A stretch of 64,000 bases of DNA, taken from Dactylis glomerata (taxonomy: Eukaryota; Streptophyta; Magnoliopsida; Poales; Poaceae). The position numbers were made by a program, and so were the translations under genes. Below are positions 41,651 through 52,325 of this stretch, piece after piece. The notes beneath the pieces were generated by a model, which had not been told where the DNA came from, did no database searches, and worked only from the letters and a program-made list of their open reading frames with translations. Within the stretch, counting starts at the first letter, position 1, and the number at the start of each line of letters is the position of its first letter. Location of the stretch: positions 16,045,464 to 16,109,463 of the forward strand of contig QXEO01000531.1 of NCBI GenBank assembly GCA_007115705.1, written 5' to 3'.

Positions 41651-43196
41651 TGATGTCTACGCACTTCTATTCTTGTAGACACTTGTTGGGCCTCCAAGTG
41701 CAGAGGTTTGTAGAACAGCAGCAAGTTTCCCTGAAGTGGATCACCCAAGGTTTATCGAACTCAGGGAGGTTAGAGGTCAAAGGTATCCCCTCTCAAGCAA
41801 TCCTACAATCACGATACAAGAAGTCTCTTGTGTCCCCAACACACCCAATACACTTGTCAGATGTATAGGCGCACTAGTTCGGCGAAGAGATAGTGAAATA
41901 CAGGTAATATGGATGATGATAATTGGTAAATGCAATCTGAAATAAATATGGCAACAAACAAATATATAGAAAAACTAATAGTAAATGGCGCCAGAAAAGA
42001 GCTTGACGCTAAGTTGACACGGGAAATACTTAGAAACAAGGCCTAGGGATCATACTTTCGCTAGTGGACACTCTCAACAATGATATCATAATTGAACAAA
42101 TAAATATCTTCTCTTCAGTATGCTACTCTGAATTACTCTCCGGTTGAATAACACTAATCATTGCGTAGGGCTACAAAAGCACTCCTCAAAGGTTGCAAGC
42201 CTATACAATGGACACCCCACGCTGTCACTTTGAATATCCAAAGTTAGTACTTAACAAACACCACTCATAGAGATATCCAATTCAAATCATAATTCATGAT
42301 AAGTATTATTGTAACTTAGCCCAAGTACTAACATGATGCACACACTGTCACCGTTACACCATGGAAAGAGGAATAGATCACTTTAATACAATCACTTGAG
42401 GTAATTATTCTCATAATCCATGTCTAAAAACCACACAAGATAGGCGATCTCAGAGATTACTCCAACAATACCACTTGAGTACACATAATAGATGAAAAGA
42501 GTATCAATCTACTTATTCAACTAGATACAAAGCTCACGATCACAAAAAGATCACATCATGGGAAAGAGAGATGAACCACATAGCTACCGGTAGATCCTCA
42601 GCCTCGGGGATGAACTACTCCCTCCTCATCATGGGAGTCAGCGATGGCGATGGAGATGGCGGTGGAGTCAATGGAGATGGATTCTGGGGGCACTTCCCCA
42701 TCCCGACAGGGTGCCAAAACAGAGAATTCTATCCCCCGGACTTGGCTTCGTGACGGCGGCGGCTACAGAACTTTTCATGGAGGAAGGCCAATTGATTTAG
42801 GGTTTTTGCATTGGGGACTTTATATAGACGGAAGGGCGGTGTCAGAGGGTAGCCAGGGGCCCCACACCATAGGGCCGCGCGGCCTGGGGGCCACCCGCGC
42901 CTGTGGGTGGTGTGGCCGCCCCTTGGCTAGCCTCTAGTCCTTCTTTGGCTTCCCAGGTGCGTGATGGAGAAATATTGACTTTGGCTTTTGTCCCGTCCAA
43001 TTCTGAGAATATTTCCTGTGTAACTTTTCTGAAACACAAAAACAACAGAAAACAGGAACTGGCACTGTGGCATCTTGTTAATAGGTTAGTTCCAGAAAAA
43101 GCATAAAAGTGCCACAAAGTGAAGACAAAACATATAGCAATTGATGTAAAACAAGCATGAAGCATAAAAAATTATAGATACGTTTGCAACATATCA
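41651..43196 (-). repeat. Right LTR (5' LTR on minus strand)
   Basis: Starts TGATGTCTACGC and ends TTTGCAACATATCA. A minus-strand TATA box CTATATAAAG lies at 42818-42827. Copy 2 of the tandem unit resumes immediately at GCTACTAAGAAAATTT. Confidence 0.85.
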
Positions 43197-45065
43197 GCTA
43201 CTAAGAAAATTTCTTGTACCATTTTCTGAACTTCAGAACTTCAGTCGTTGAAGCATGTGCTTGAATGGATGGTAACATCCAGCAGATGATGAAGCAGTCA
43301 CTGATGAAACGAGTCAGAATTGATGAAATGTAGTAAATGATTCAATGATGTTTTTAGCCTAATGCTCACTGATAACCTCAATCACTATTTGTGGTTCGTT
43401 GTAACCCTGTTTATAATGTTATATCTGGATGTCGCAAGTCATAGGTCTTGCATAAATTTCGGCACCACAACTTACCTTTTAAGCACCCTTGTGCAGAATG
43501 ATCTGGCACCTTGGCTAAAATTATCAAGTACCTACAAAAACACTACAATAAATAAAACTTGCTAATCAACGGCTTGATGTCACAGTTTTGCATAAATTGT
43601 GGCACCACAACTTAACTTTTTAAGCACCCTTTTGTAAAAATATCTCGCAACTTAGTTAAAATTGTCAGTACATATAAAAAACTAAATAAATTAAACTTAT
43701 AAATCGGAGGCCTGATGTCGTAAGTCATATGTTTTTATTACGTAGCGATGCTGCATAATAATAATCCTGTGCGGCAGATGCCTGCCCGGGCGAGTGCGCA
43801 AAAAGCCACGAAACAAGCTGCCAGCCCTAATCACGTTCTCATCGCGCTGCATGCTCCAACGTCACTTAGGGCGTGATTGGTATCCTGCAGATCCTCTAAA
43901 CAGGCCCTGCGGAGGCAAAAGCCCGGTGATTGGATGGTTTGGCGGCCTCCATTTCCCTATGCGCACGTACGTCAAAGCACCTCCGGGCCAGGCCCAGGAG
44001 GAACGCTCGAATCGGCCGTTTCCCCAGAGCCACCCTCCGTGGAGCGCAACCGGTGCACACGTGGGGAAGCAGCGGCAGACGTCGCGTCGTTTCAAGACAT
44101 GCGCCATAAATTGCCTCACCGCTCTCTCCTCCATTCACATTTCTCTCTCACCCCCTCTCTCTCTCACTCTCACTCTCACTCGTCGGCGGTTGCTCTGCCT
44201 CGACCGGAACCGGTAGTCCTCGCAACCGCTGCTCTTTCGTTGTCGTCCCCCGCTCCGCCGCCGGCTACTGCGGTCGGCGCAGCAGCTTCCTCGACTACAC
44301 TGCGACGAGTTCTTCATACGGCGGCCTGCAAATGGCGGTGAGTCCTTTTAAATTGATCATCCCCTACTTGTGTGCTACAGATCTACTCGGTTATCGGTAG
44401 TACAACCGTTCTAGTAGACATGCATAGCAGATCTATTAGGGTTAGGGTTCAATCCGGCTACTATTCTGGGGACGAATCCCCTTTTCTTACTGGCCTACTG
44501 TTGTAGCTATGTTTCATCTAAATGGCTGATTTCGGCCCTTAGCTATTCGGTTTTTCGAGTTGGCAGTTCGATTGCATGTTAGATCTGGCCGGTGGTAATC
44601 TTTCATCGATGGCCGATGATATATATGTGCGCCAAGGTTGATGCTATCCAACCTATTGTGCTGAAGAACAAATCTTCACTGCACTAGGTTGAATAGCATC
44701 AATCATGGCATGTATGAGGGCATCTGAACCTTGCTATACAAGCCTATGATTTCAATTGTGGCTAGACATTGGTGGCACAATGATTTTTTTTTACCTTGAG
44801 TTGTGAGCAATGACGCCACATTGTGCATGGCACTAGGTCGGAAAGAATCATTCGTGCCGCTAGCTCTTATGTATGAGGCTTGATTGTAATACAGATTTAG
44901 TTTCATTCTTGCTGTGCTTTTTTTATCGAACCAAGCCGATGATTTGAAACAAGGCCAGTGCAATGAATTTTCCCACCTTGATCATGGCCCAATGACTGGA
45001 CATTGTGCATGCCTCTAGGTGGGAAAAGTTCATTGTACTGAGCAGTCTTTCATATGAGACTATTC
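43197..45065 (+). repeat. Right part of tandem copy 2
   Basis: Equivalent to 20344-22077 of copy 1. It includes the GC-rich island at 43880-44340 with a (CT)n leader. The start codon of the short exon is changed to ACG at 44305-44307 although the donor GCG|GTGAGT is kept. The island here has about 125 extra bases (43915-44042) absent from copy 1. Confidence 0.85.
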
Positions 45066-47736
45066 ATAAGCACTTAAGACGAGGCGGTAAGGCGAGGTAA
45101 GGCGATGCCTTAAACATTGCAGGAAAAGAGGAACCACACCAGTTTTGCACATATATTAACAGGGAGATGGGCCCACTACTTATGCACATCCCAGTTGCCC
45201 AAAAGCCCATCGTTTAGCCATATACTCTCCTCCCCAAGAATTACGAGTCGACAAGTCGAGCCGAGTCGTCAGGGTACCGACTCATAGACTATTCGAGACT
45301 AGTCTAGACTACCTTATTTCAGTACCCTCCTTGCCTTCATTCCCACAACAGCTACCCACACCTTCTACTCTTTTTTCTCGCGGTAGCAGCACACAGCCCT
45401 TAACACTCCTCTCCCCATCCTTCCCTCTCACTGTAGCATCTTTTCACCACTATACGACAGAAGAGTAGATCTCGCCGGGGTGCAGGGAGGAAGCAGGGTC
45501 GTTAACACTCCTCTCCCCGCCCTTCCCCTCACTGTAGCATCTTTTCACCACCACAACAGAAGAGTAGATCTTGTCAGAGTGCAGGGAGGCAGTAGGGTCA
45601 TTAACACTCCTCCCCACCCTTCCCTTGTAGCATCTTTTCACCACCACAACAGAAGAGTAGATCTCGCCGGAGCGCAGGGAGGCAGCAGGGTTGTCATCTC
45701 CAAGCTCTAGGAGCAGCCATAGCGATGGTGCAGTGAGGAACACGCAGAGGCAAAGACCCACTTACGAGGTTGGACACTTCACTGAGGCAGCCGTACACTT
45801 TCTTGTCTAAGGCCGGTCGGACGCTTGTTACCATTTCGGGGCGCCTCAGCGGCTAAGCAATGCATAGACGACGCTTGAAAAACCATGCTCGTCATGATTG
45901 CACCTTATTCAACTCTCAGGATTCTCTGTCATGGCTCTGGTCTCCTCCCGTGCCATACGCCATACGTGTCATCATCACATGTGCACCTTGTCTAGTACAA
46001 GTCTCTACTATGGTTCATGTTGGTTCATGTCAGCACCACACTCTCTTCACTCATCTCCTAGTTTCTCCCATCTCCCGCATTTGATGCGGTGATGCTTCGC
46101 CTCTATGTCAACATCTGTTTGCTATGCCTTCTTTACCCATGTATTGGCTCCAGTTGTACTTGCAGCTTTACATGATAAATTTCCAAAACCCATCCTTCTT
46201 TTACCGGAAATCGTTTGACATTCCATGCTTCTCTTTCACCATCTTTCCCTCTTTACGTTAGACTTACTTTTATGTAACACAATCGCTTATATACGCGAAC
46301 TAAGAGGATGAGGAATACAGAACTGTAAGTTTTAGTTTTCAGTCTTAAATTTGTAAGGAACAAAATGAATCAGTTGTACATAGGTGAACTTCATCACCTG
46401 AAATGTAATCGTTGTCTCGTCTACATTTTGCTGCACCAGCGGCTTACGTCTTAGGTGTCGTTACCAAAGCAACATCTCTTCCATTCAGATAAAATCGTGC
46501 AAAAAATTGGGCCCCAGGCTCCACAAAATGTGTGTTATCTAAGTGGCCGCCCCTACCAAATGAAGGGTTCCTTAGGGGAAATTTCTTTCAGATAGGTGGG
46601 CCATGATTTTTGTTTAGTTTTTGGGGATAGGCATGTAAACGAGCTGAACTCAAGCGAATATATATATAAGTTGTTTTGGTACGTAACCAAAACCCAGTGC
46701 TAGCTATCATCACCGTTCATGTGCTTTGAGATTGGTACTTCCTTTTTCCTACTAGTTCCTAGTGTGACACATAGAAATGGAGTGAAATGGAGTGAAATGG
46801 GTTTTCTCTCCATGCATTGACGCATGCACCTGACCAGTGCAGAGGTTTTGAATTCTGTTTCCGTTTTTGTGGTCAAAAGTGGTGTGGGAGCATGGTTCGA
46901 ATTGAAAAACGTTCTGCTTATAACACATGTGCAATGCTTTGGGCCAGCATCAGCAGACTGGACTTACAGGCTTCTGCCCCTTGCGGACAAATTTCATTTG
47001 AATTGAACTGTGACACTGGTCTGAATCAGTTACGCGTCTTGATACTGGATGGTTGGCACCAATGTTGTCCTAGTCTTAGCCAGGTACCATAAGCCTAGTA
47101 ACGGCCCGTTCTTTACCCAATCGTTGTTGGTGCTCTCCGCCTCTCCCCCATTCTAGGGTTCCACTTCCTCTGCGATTGGTGGCTACGACATATAGCAATG
47201 GGAGACGAAGATCGGCTCGAGGGAGTCGCCGCCGGCACGCAGACTTCTTTGGCCGAAGGTCAGGCACTGGAATCTGATCTCAGAGTGGAACCCGCCCGGG
47301 GATTTGGATAAAGCGTAGGCGAGGATAAATCCCGCGATGCGGAACCCGCATGGCTGGCACACAGCTGCCGAACGTCTGCTGTCCCAGCGCCTGCATCGTG
47401 GACCTCGCCGTCGCATGCAGCTCGCTGAGGTACGGTATGAACCAGCACAGGTAGTAGTATCTGTTTGCGATGTGTTGATCTCGGACTAGTTTGCAAAGTC
47501 GTTGTAATTTACTAGTGGTAATTTGAGTGCATACTGTAGCCTGCTCCATTGCCTTCTATTTTGTAAGTGATTTTTTTGATAAATGCAGATGGCACTCAAA
47601 CAGGTGGGAGCAATGGACAGTAACTCTTGATGGAGGATGAAGGAAAGTCACAAAATTCCTGGCAGGTGATTGACTCGATCGACTCCCCTCTGCAACTTGT
47701 ACGTTCATGTAGTAACAGTCAAGCTGGTTAATTAAA
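45066..47736 (+). repeat. Tandem unit, copy 3, cut by a Helitron
   Basis: Begins TAAGCACTTAAGACG and follows copy 1 through the ~100-bp repeats (45436-45690), the exon-like piece (46810-47095) and the MGDEDRLEG start (47202), to GGTTAATTAAA at 47736. Copy 1 continues ATTTTGTGCAGC at this point, but copy 3 changes to CTAGACGGCC, a Helitron end. The remaining ~2 kb of the unit was not found further right. Confidence 0.85.
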
Positions 47737-47764
47737 CTAGACGGCCGGCGCGCTTCGTCGCGCC
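47737..47764 (-). mobile_element. Helitron 3' terminus, minus orientation
   Basis: Read on the minus strand: hairpin GGCGCG-ACGAAG-CGCGCC (47764-47747), then six bases, then CTAG at 47740-47737, followed by T. This is the Helitron 3' signature, a hairpin shortly before CTRR|T. The insertion lies between A and T in the ancestral TTAATTAAA|TTTTG seen in copy 1. The element extends to the right; its 5' TC end was not identified. Confidence 0.65.
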
Positions 47765-47869
47765 CACCTGCAGCTCGTTACTTCAACACATGTTGTTTTA
47801 CATCCTGCTAATCCATCTTTATTACTCTCTATAGCTCGTTACTTCAATACGTGTTGTTTACTTCAACAG

Positions 47870-47988
47870 GGACGCCAACTGGCGGCTGCCACAAGCGCCA
47901 GCAGGCTGTTCAGCTCCAGGTCGCCGTACAGGTCGCTCTTCGAGAGAAGCAGGAGGCCATCGAGAAGGCGAGGCTGGAGCAGGGGTGA
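47870..47988 (+). other. GC-rich exon-like fragment
   Basis: Between a TTCAACAG acceptor-like and a GGGGTGAGTAG donor-like site, one plus frame reads ...HKRQQAVQLQVAVQVALREK, a probable coiled coil ending KARLEQG. It lies just inside the Helitron end, so it may be a captured gene fragment. Parent gene not recognised. Confidence 0.35.
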
Positions 47989-48577
47989 GTAGTGGCCATT
48001 GACAACCTAACAGACCAATAAAAAAAATCTTCAAACCAATATCAATCAATTTAGCAAACGTGGTAGGCGCCACCTCATCTAGCCTGAATTATGACAACAC
48101 CCAACACATCCAAAAGCACCACACAATGGTAAACTCTGGTAAGCAGCATTTAGGAAAAAAAAAATAAAACATTAAGTAACAATGACAATTCTGTCAGATC
48201 TCAGATCTCAAGAATCCTAATACTTTCAAGTTTAGCATGAAAAGCTACCCGCACCATTCCCAGGAATTTAAACAACATTCACCAATTTTTCAAGCACACT
48301 ACCACATCATGTAGTAACCACTCTGTAACTCTGATAAACAAAAAACTCAACAGCTACAGGCTGTAGCCAATATCTACCAATATTATTATTTAGTCCTGCC
48401 TAGGGCATTACCTAGAAATGCAAAATCACCATTGATCAACCTAAAGCACACAAACGAAAACAAACCTCTTCCACACAGCAGCTCCAAGGTAGAGAACATA
48501 CCTGACAATAGTAGACCATTTTTATTGCATCGAGAACTGAAAGTGTAGTTCTTACTCCCCATGGTCCTCTAAAAGCT
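47989..48577. other. No gene seen
   Basis: AT-rich sequence, probably interior of the minus-oriented Helitron. No ORF or repeat of note. Confidence 0.45.
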
Positions 48578-48578
48578 A

Positions 48579-48777
48579 CTCCCTCCATTCACTATATAAG
48601 CCGTTTTGGCAAAAGCTAGTTTAGCTTGCCAAAATATCTTTCATTAGAGAATAGAGAAAGTATCATTTTGGAGTTAGACACGGTTTTCAAAATACAACTT
48701 TGACTATTAATTTCTATGACAAGAAATTAATAAATATGAGACTTGTATATTGTCAAACTACTTTCAAGGTAATTTCA
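48579..48777. mobile_element. One end of a Stowaway-like MITE
   Basis: TACTCCCTCCATTCACTATATAAG at the left matches the grass Stowaway terminus type. The body is AT-rich. The solo LTR inserted at 48778 interrupts it, with TTTCA repeated on both sides. The matching right terminus was not found after 52330, so the MITE is partial or diverged. Confidence 0.45.
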
Positions 48778-51700
48778 TGTGACAACCCCGAATTTATCAC
48801 AAATTCGAAGTGCCCGTTATGCATTCCACCACAATCCCAGAATCATTGTTGTGATACACATAACGTAGTTGGTAACCAGTTCCATAGACATTACAATACG
48901 ATGGTTCAAATACAATGGTCATAGAGACCAAGTTCATATTACAACACAATATAGCAGCGGAAATAACGTCTTCGGGTCCATGCCTTCACCCTACAGGCAA
49001 TGGCGACTCAGTAGAAGATCTTAGTTCTGATACTCTTCTTCATACCCTTCCTCCGGATACTCTTTCCCATAGTCTGGCCAAGTTGATAGCCAGGGACACA
49101 GCCGTGAGTACATTGGATGCACTCGCAAACCATCTTATAAATGAAATGTTGAAGTAGATATGCAAGGTTGATATGGTGGACTAAGCACTAAGTTTAGTTG
49201 CAAAAGCTAGATTTATTTCCCAAGAATGTTCATTGGTGGAAAAGAGGTTTAGTTCTCTAGGTTCAATCTAAAGGAACTTCCAAGTGTCAATATCAATGTC
49301 AAGTCAAGTCATGTCATTCACCAAGGTCACCATAAGTTATTATCATTCTTGACAAAAGTCAAGTACAGTTTGCCAACTGTCCATAACCGAGGACGCGGCT
49401 ATTCGAATAGTTTGAAACCTCTGCAGAGGGGTACACTTTACCCACAAGATTCGATACATCTGCCGGGAGAAATCCACGGTTCGTCATACACAAAGTATGA
49501 GAGGTTCAGATAATCAAACAAACTCTTTCACTTGCTCACTCTAGTACAGGATCCTTCCCTAGAGCCCGAGACACGGACATCTTCCGTTCCGGCGTCTCTA
49601 GTTTTGCCCGCTCCGGAGTGCCGGATGAATGGAATTTCCACTCGGTTCAGAAGTACCCGCGCACGGTGCACTTCTATAAAGGATGATACAAGACCTCCCA
49701 TACTAGGGTGAACAAGCTACGGACTAAGCCCCTTCCCATTTAGGGGTAATGTGGTCGTACGGTAATGGTTGGCTCACATGGTACATCACTTATTATCATT
49801 TAGCAAATACATTCCATAGTTCTTAGTCAATATTATTTTCCTTCATAAGACCATCCTGTAGGAGAATCTCCATTTCAAGTTTTCAAGTTCAAGTCACCAA
49901 GTTCAGATGGGGTTCTACTTAGAGATGGCCTCAATTTTATTAGCGACTAAGAACTATATTGAGTGATGATACCACTAAGCTATAGTTGGATAAACTCAGC
50001 TTGATGCTCTTGCTAAGCAAGATATCACTACACTTCTATCATTCTACTCTAGCAATTCAATCATGCAACTTACTTAAAACAAGTAGAATGCAATAGTAAA
50101 ACTAGGCATTTGGAATATGATTCAAAAGATGGCTTGCCTTGGTTGGCAAAGTGTCCGGGGTATTCTTCTTCCTCTTGATAATATTCCCCCTCAATATCCT
50201 CCTCGGCAACACTAGCACATCATCACTACACAATGCTAACAACTCACCAAGCACACATACTTGTTTTCAAACAATAGCCTTCCTATTAGATTTTATTTGA
50301 ATTGTTTTGCAAGTTTCTTCCAAGTTTGCATTTAGTGTGCAAGTTAATTTTTCTAATATATGCCATGTGTGGTTTACTTTTTAAGTATGGGTTTTAACTA
50401 AGGGTATTAGTACTAGTTCCAATGAGGATTGACTCCTTAAGTGAATTGGTATTGAGGGCAATTTAATTCTAAGTGTAATGTAGAAATCTATCATTTTATG
50501 TTACTAACTAGGATTGGGTTAGGGTCTAATTGGTACGACTAACAAGGTTTGAGTGGGTTAAGGTTGACTAAACAGTAGGGTAGATAATTAGTAAGTTCAC
50601 CAATCAAGTTTCATAATTTTTGGAGGCTTAAACAATTTTCTAGAAATTTTCTATGATTAATAAAGCTATGGTCACATTATTCTTATTTATTTAAATCCCT
50701 AACTCAATTTGAATTCTAACCAGTTCTACAGTGTAGAGCATTTCATAAGCTTTCCAACGCATATTCATTTGCTAAAAATGGATTTGTAATTCTCTTGGAA
50801 TTAAAGTTTGAAAATCAGATCTGAATCTTATTTGAAATAAATCAAACGGCGGGAAATTAATTAAAAACGAAACGGACCTAATTCTCACCTAGCTGGGCCA
50901 AATCCAAATGAAACCCGAACGGGCCGGCCCAAAAAACGATTCGCACGGGCGGGAGAAGTTTTAAAACAAACTGACATGTGGGTCCCGCTCGTCAGGTTAC
51001 TTAATTTCGCCGAACCGGTACGCTACCGCCGGATCAAGATCTAACGGTGCTGGTGCATCATGCTCGCCGGCGAGGGTGAAGCTCACCTGCGCGCAGTGAA
51101 GAAGATGACGGCGACGGCGGCGTGCGTAGAGGAAGCAGAGCTCGACGGCGAGGGGTGGAAAAGACTCTGGCGAGGCTCCGCCACCAATTCCCGGCGTCGG
51201 CTTGCTCCCCTGAGGCCGAACGCGGCGGCGCCCTCCGCGTCCAGTACCTCGCCGGCGGGGCTGGCGACGTCGAGCTAGAGCGAGCGGGGAGAGGTGAGTG
51301 TGTCTGGGAGGTAGCTGGGATCGGGGTGAGTCCTCTCGTTTGATCGACGGGGGTTTTTATAGTCCAGAGCGGCGGGGACAGGGGCGCCCAGTGGGTGGCC
51401 GGCGCAGGGCATGCTGGCGACGCGCACGGGCGACACCGGCCTCGACGGCCTTGCTTGCGTGCTGGAGGGTGGTTGTCTCGGCCGCGGAGTGCTGTGGGTC
51501 GGTGCTGGCGAGGGCACGGTGGTCGGGAGCTTGCAGAGAGGAAGAAGGAGAAGAGAGGGGGGGTCCGGGTGCTGTCCTCCGTTTCCTCCCATGTCGCACG
51601 GCTTGGGTCGGGGCAGAGGGAGCTGGGGTCGACCGCGGAGGTGTCCAGGAGCATGGCTACAGGCTTGAGACGGACGGCGACAGTGATCCTCACAGTGATC

Positions 51701-52325
51701 ATGATTTCTCCCAATTTTCATCTGCCAGGTGTTCGACGAAATGCCCGCAAGAGATTCAAATTCGAAATTTTGAAAATTTACACTTTGGGTGATCAACATA
51801 TTGGCCAAGGTTTCCAGTCATATTTTTGTTACAAAGAAATGTTAAGTTTTGCAGAAATCTTATTTCAAAATTTGGGTATTGTCACTGTTTCAGATTCAAA
51901 GTGTGGCTGATGTTTGAGTCAAGCTCTGATTTGAATTTTGGTTGAAAAATTCTTGGTTGAGTTAGTATGTAACTTGGTCAAGCTCAACTAACTGGCCAAA
52001 CACTGAGTTGAGTTACAGATTTCTTAATCTAAAGGCTCAAAGTAAGGTAGTCAATAATATTTTCTAGATCATCTTATTCTTCTCTTTTTCTTTCTTATTT
52101 TTATTTCTGGTTTCTTTGGCTTGTATAATCCTTCTCTAATGTCTCTGTTGGTTAAGTTATAACTAACTAACTATTTCACAACCAATAACCACACACATAA
52201 AATCATAGAAGTCATATAATGGAAATACATGCATACATGCAATAATAGATAAAAAGTTTTATCTTGGTCCAAAATTTGGCACTTTAATTAATAGGAAGTG
52301 GATTACAATTTTCTGAGTTGTTACA
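48778..52325 (-). repeat. Solo LTR (3,548 bp)
   Basis: Begins TGTGACAACCCC and ends GTTGTTACA, and is flanked by perfect 5-bp repeats TTTCA (48773-48777 and 52326-52330). No internal domain or second LTR is present, the product expected from LTR-LTR recombination. A minus-strand TATA box CTATAAAAAC is at 51353-51362, with a GC-rich leader to its left (50880-51350). It shares CCATAACCGAGGAC (49381-49394) and overall layout with the LARD LTR but is a different family. Open frames in the GC-rich part (51058-51910) exist on both strands and are not counted as genes. Confidence 0.88.

Larger units (their letters stand above)
36456..43196 (-). mobile_element. LTR retrotransposon, non-autonomous, minus orientation
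   Basis: Two LTRs of about 1.55 kb with TGAT...ATCA ends enclose 3,648 bases without protease, RT or integrase. On the minus strand the LTR starts TGATA(C/T)GTTGCAAACG. A purine-rich AAGCTTGGGGATGC lies next to the left LTR, and a primer-binding-like TGGCACTGTTGCCGGGGA lies ten bases beyond the right LTR. The LTRs differ at a few percent of positions by eye, so it is older than the LARD. No flanking direct repeat was found. The left LTR is followed by an extra segment like the primer-binding region, and neighbouring copy-2 sequence is missing, so the ends are rearranged. The family resembles gypsy-type elements abundant in pooid cereals (from memory). Confidence 0.85.
22078..45065 (+). repeat. 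Tandem unit, copy 2, split by two LTR elements
   Basis: Pieces are 22078-22339, 34138-36277 and 43197-45065. The first break is a clean LTR-retrotransposon insertion with ACCCT duplicated. The second removes sequence equivalent to about 19866-20343 of copy 1 and replaces it with a MITE-like fragment and the element at 36456-43196. The copy ends ...GAGACTATTCA, where copy 3 begins. In this copy the island at 43880-44340 is about 125 bases longer than in copy 1. Confidence 0.88.

Noticed and set aside
51058..51910. Long overlapping ORFs on both strands in GC-rich DNA
   Set aside because: They lie in the leader region of a solo LTR. GC-rich DNA has few stops, and open frames on both strands without a domain are not evidence for a gene.
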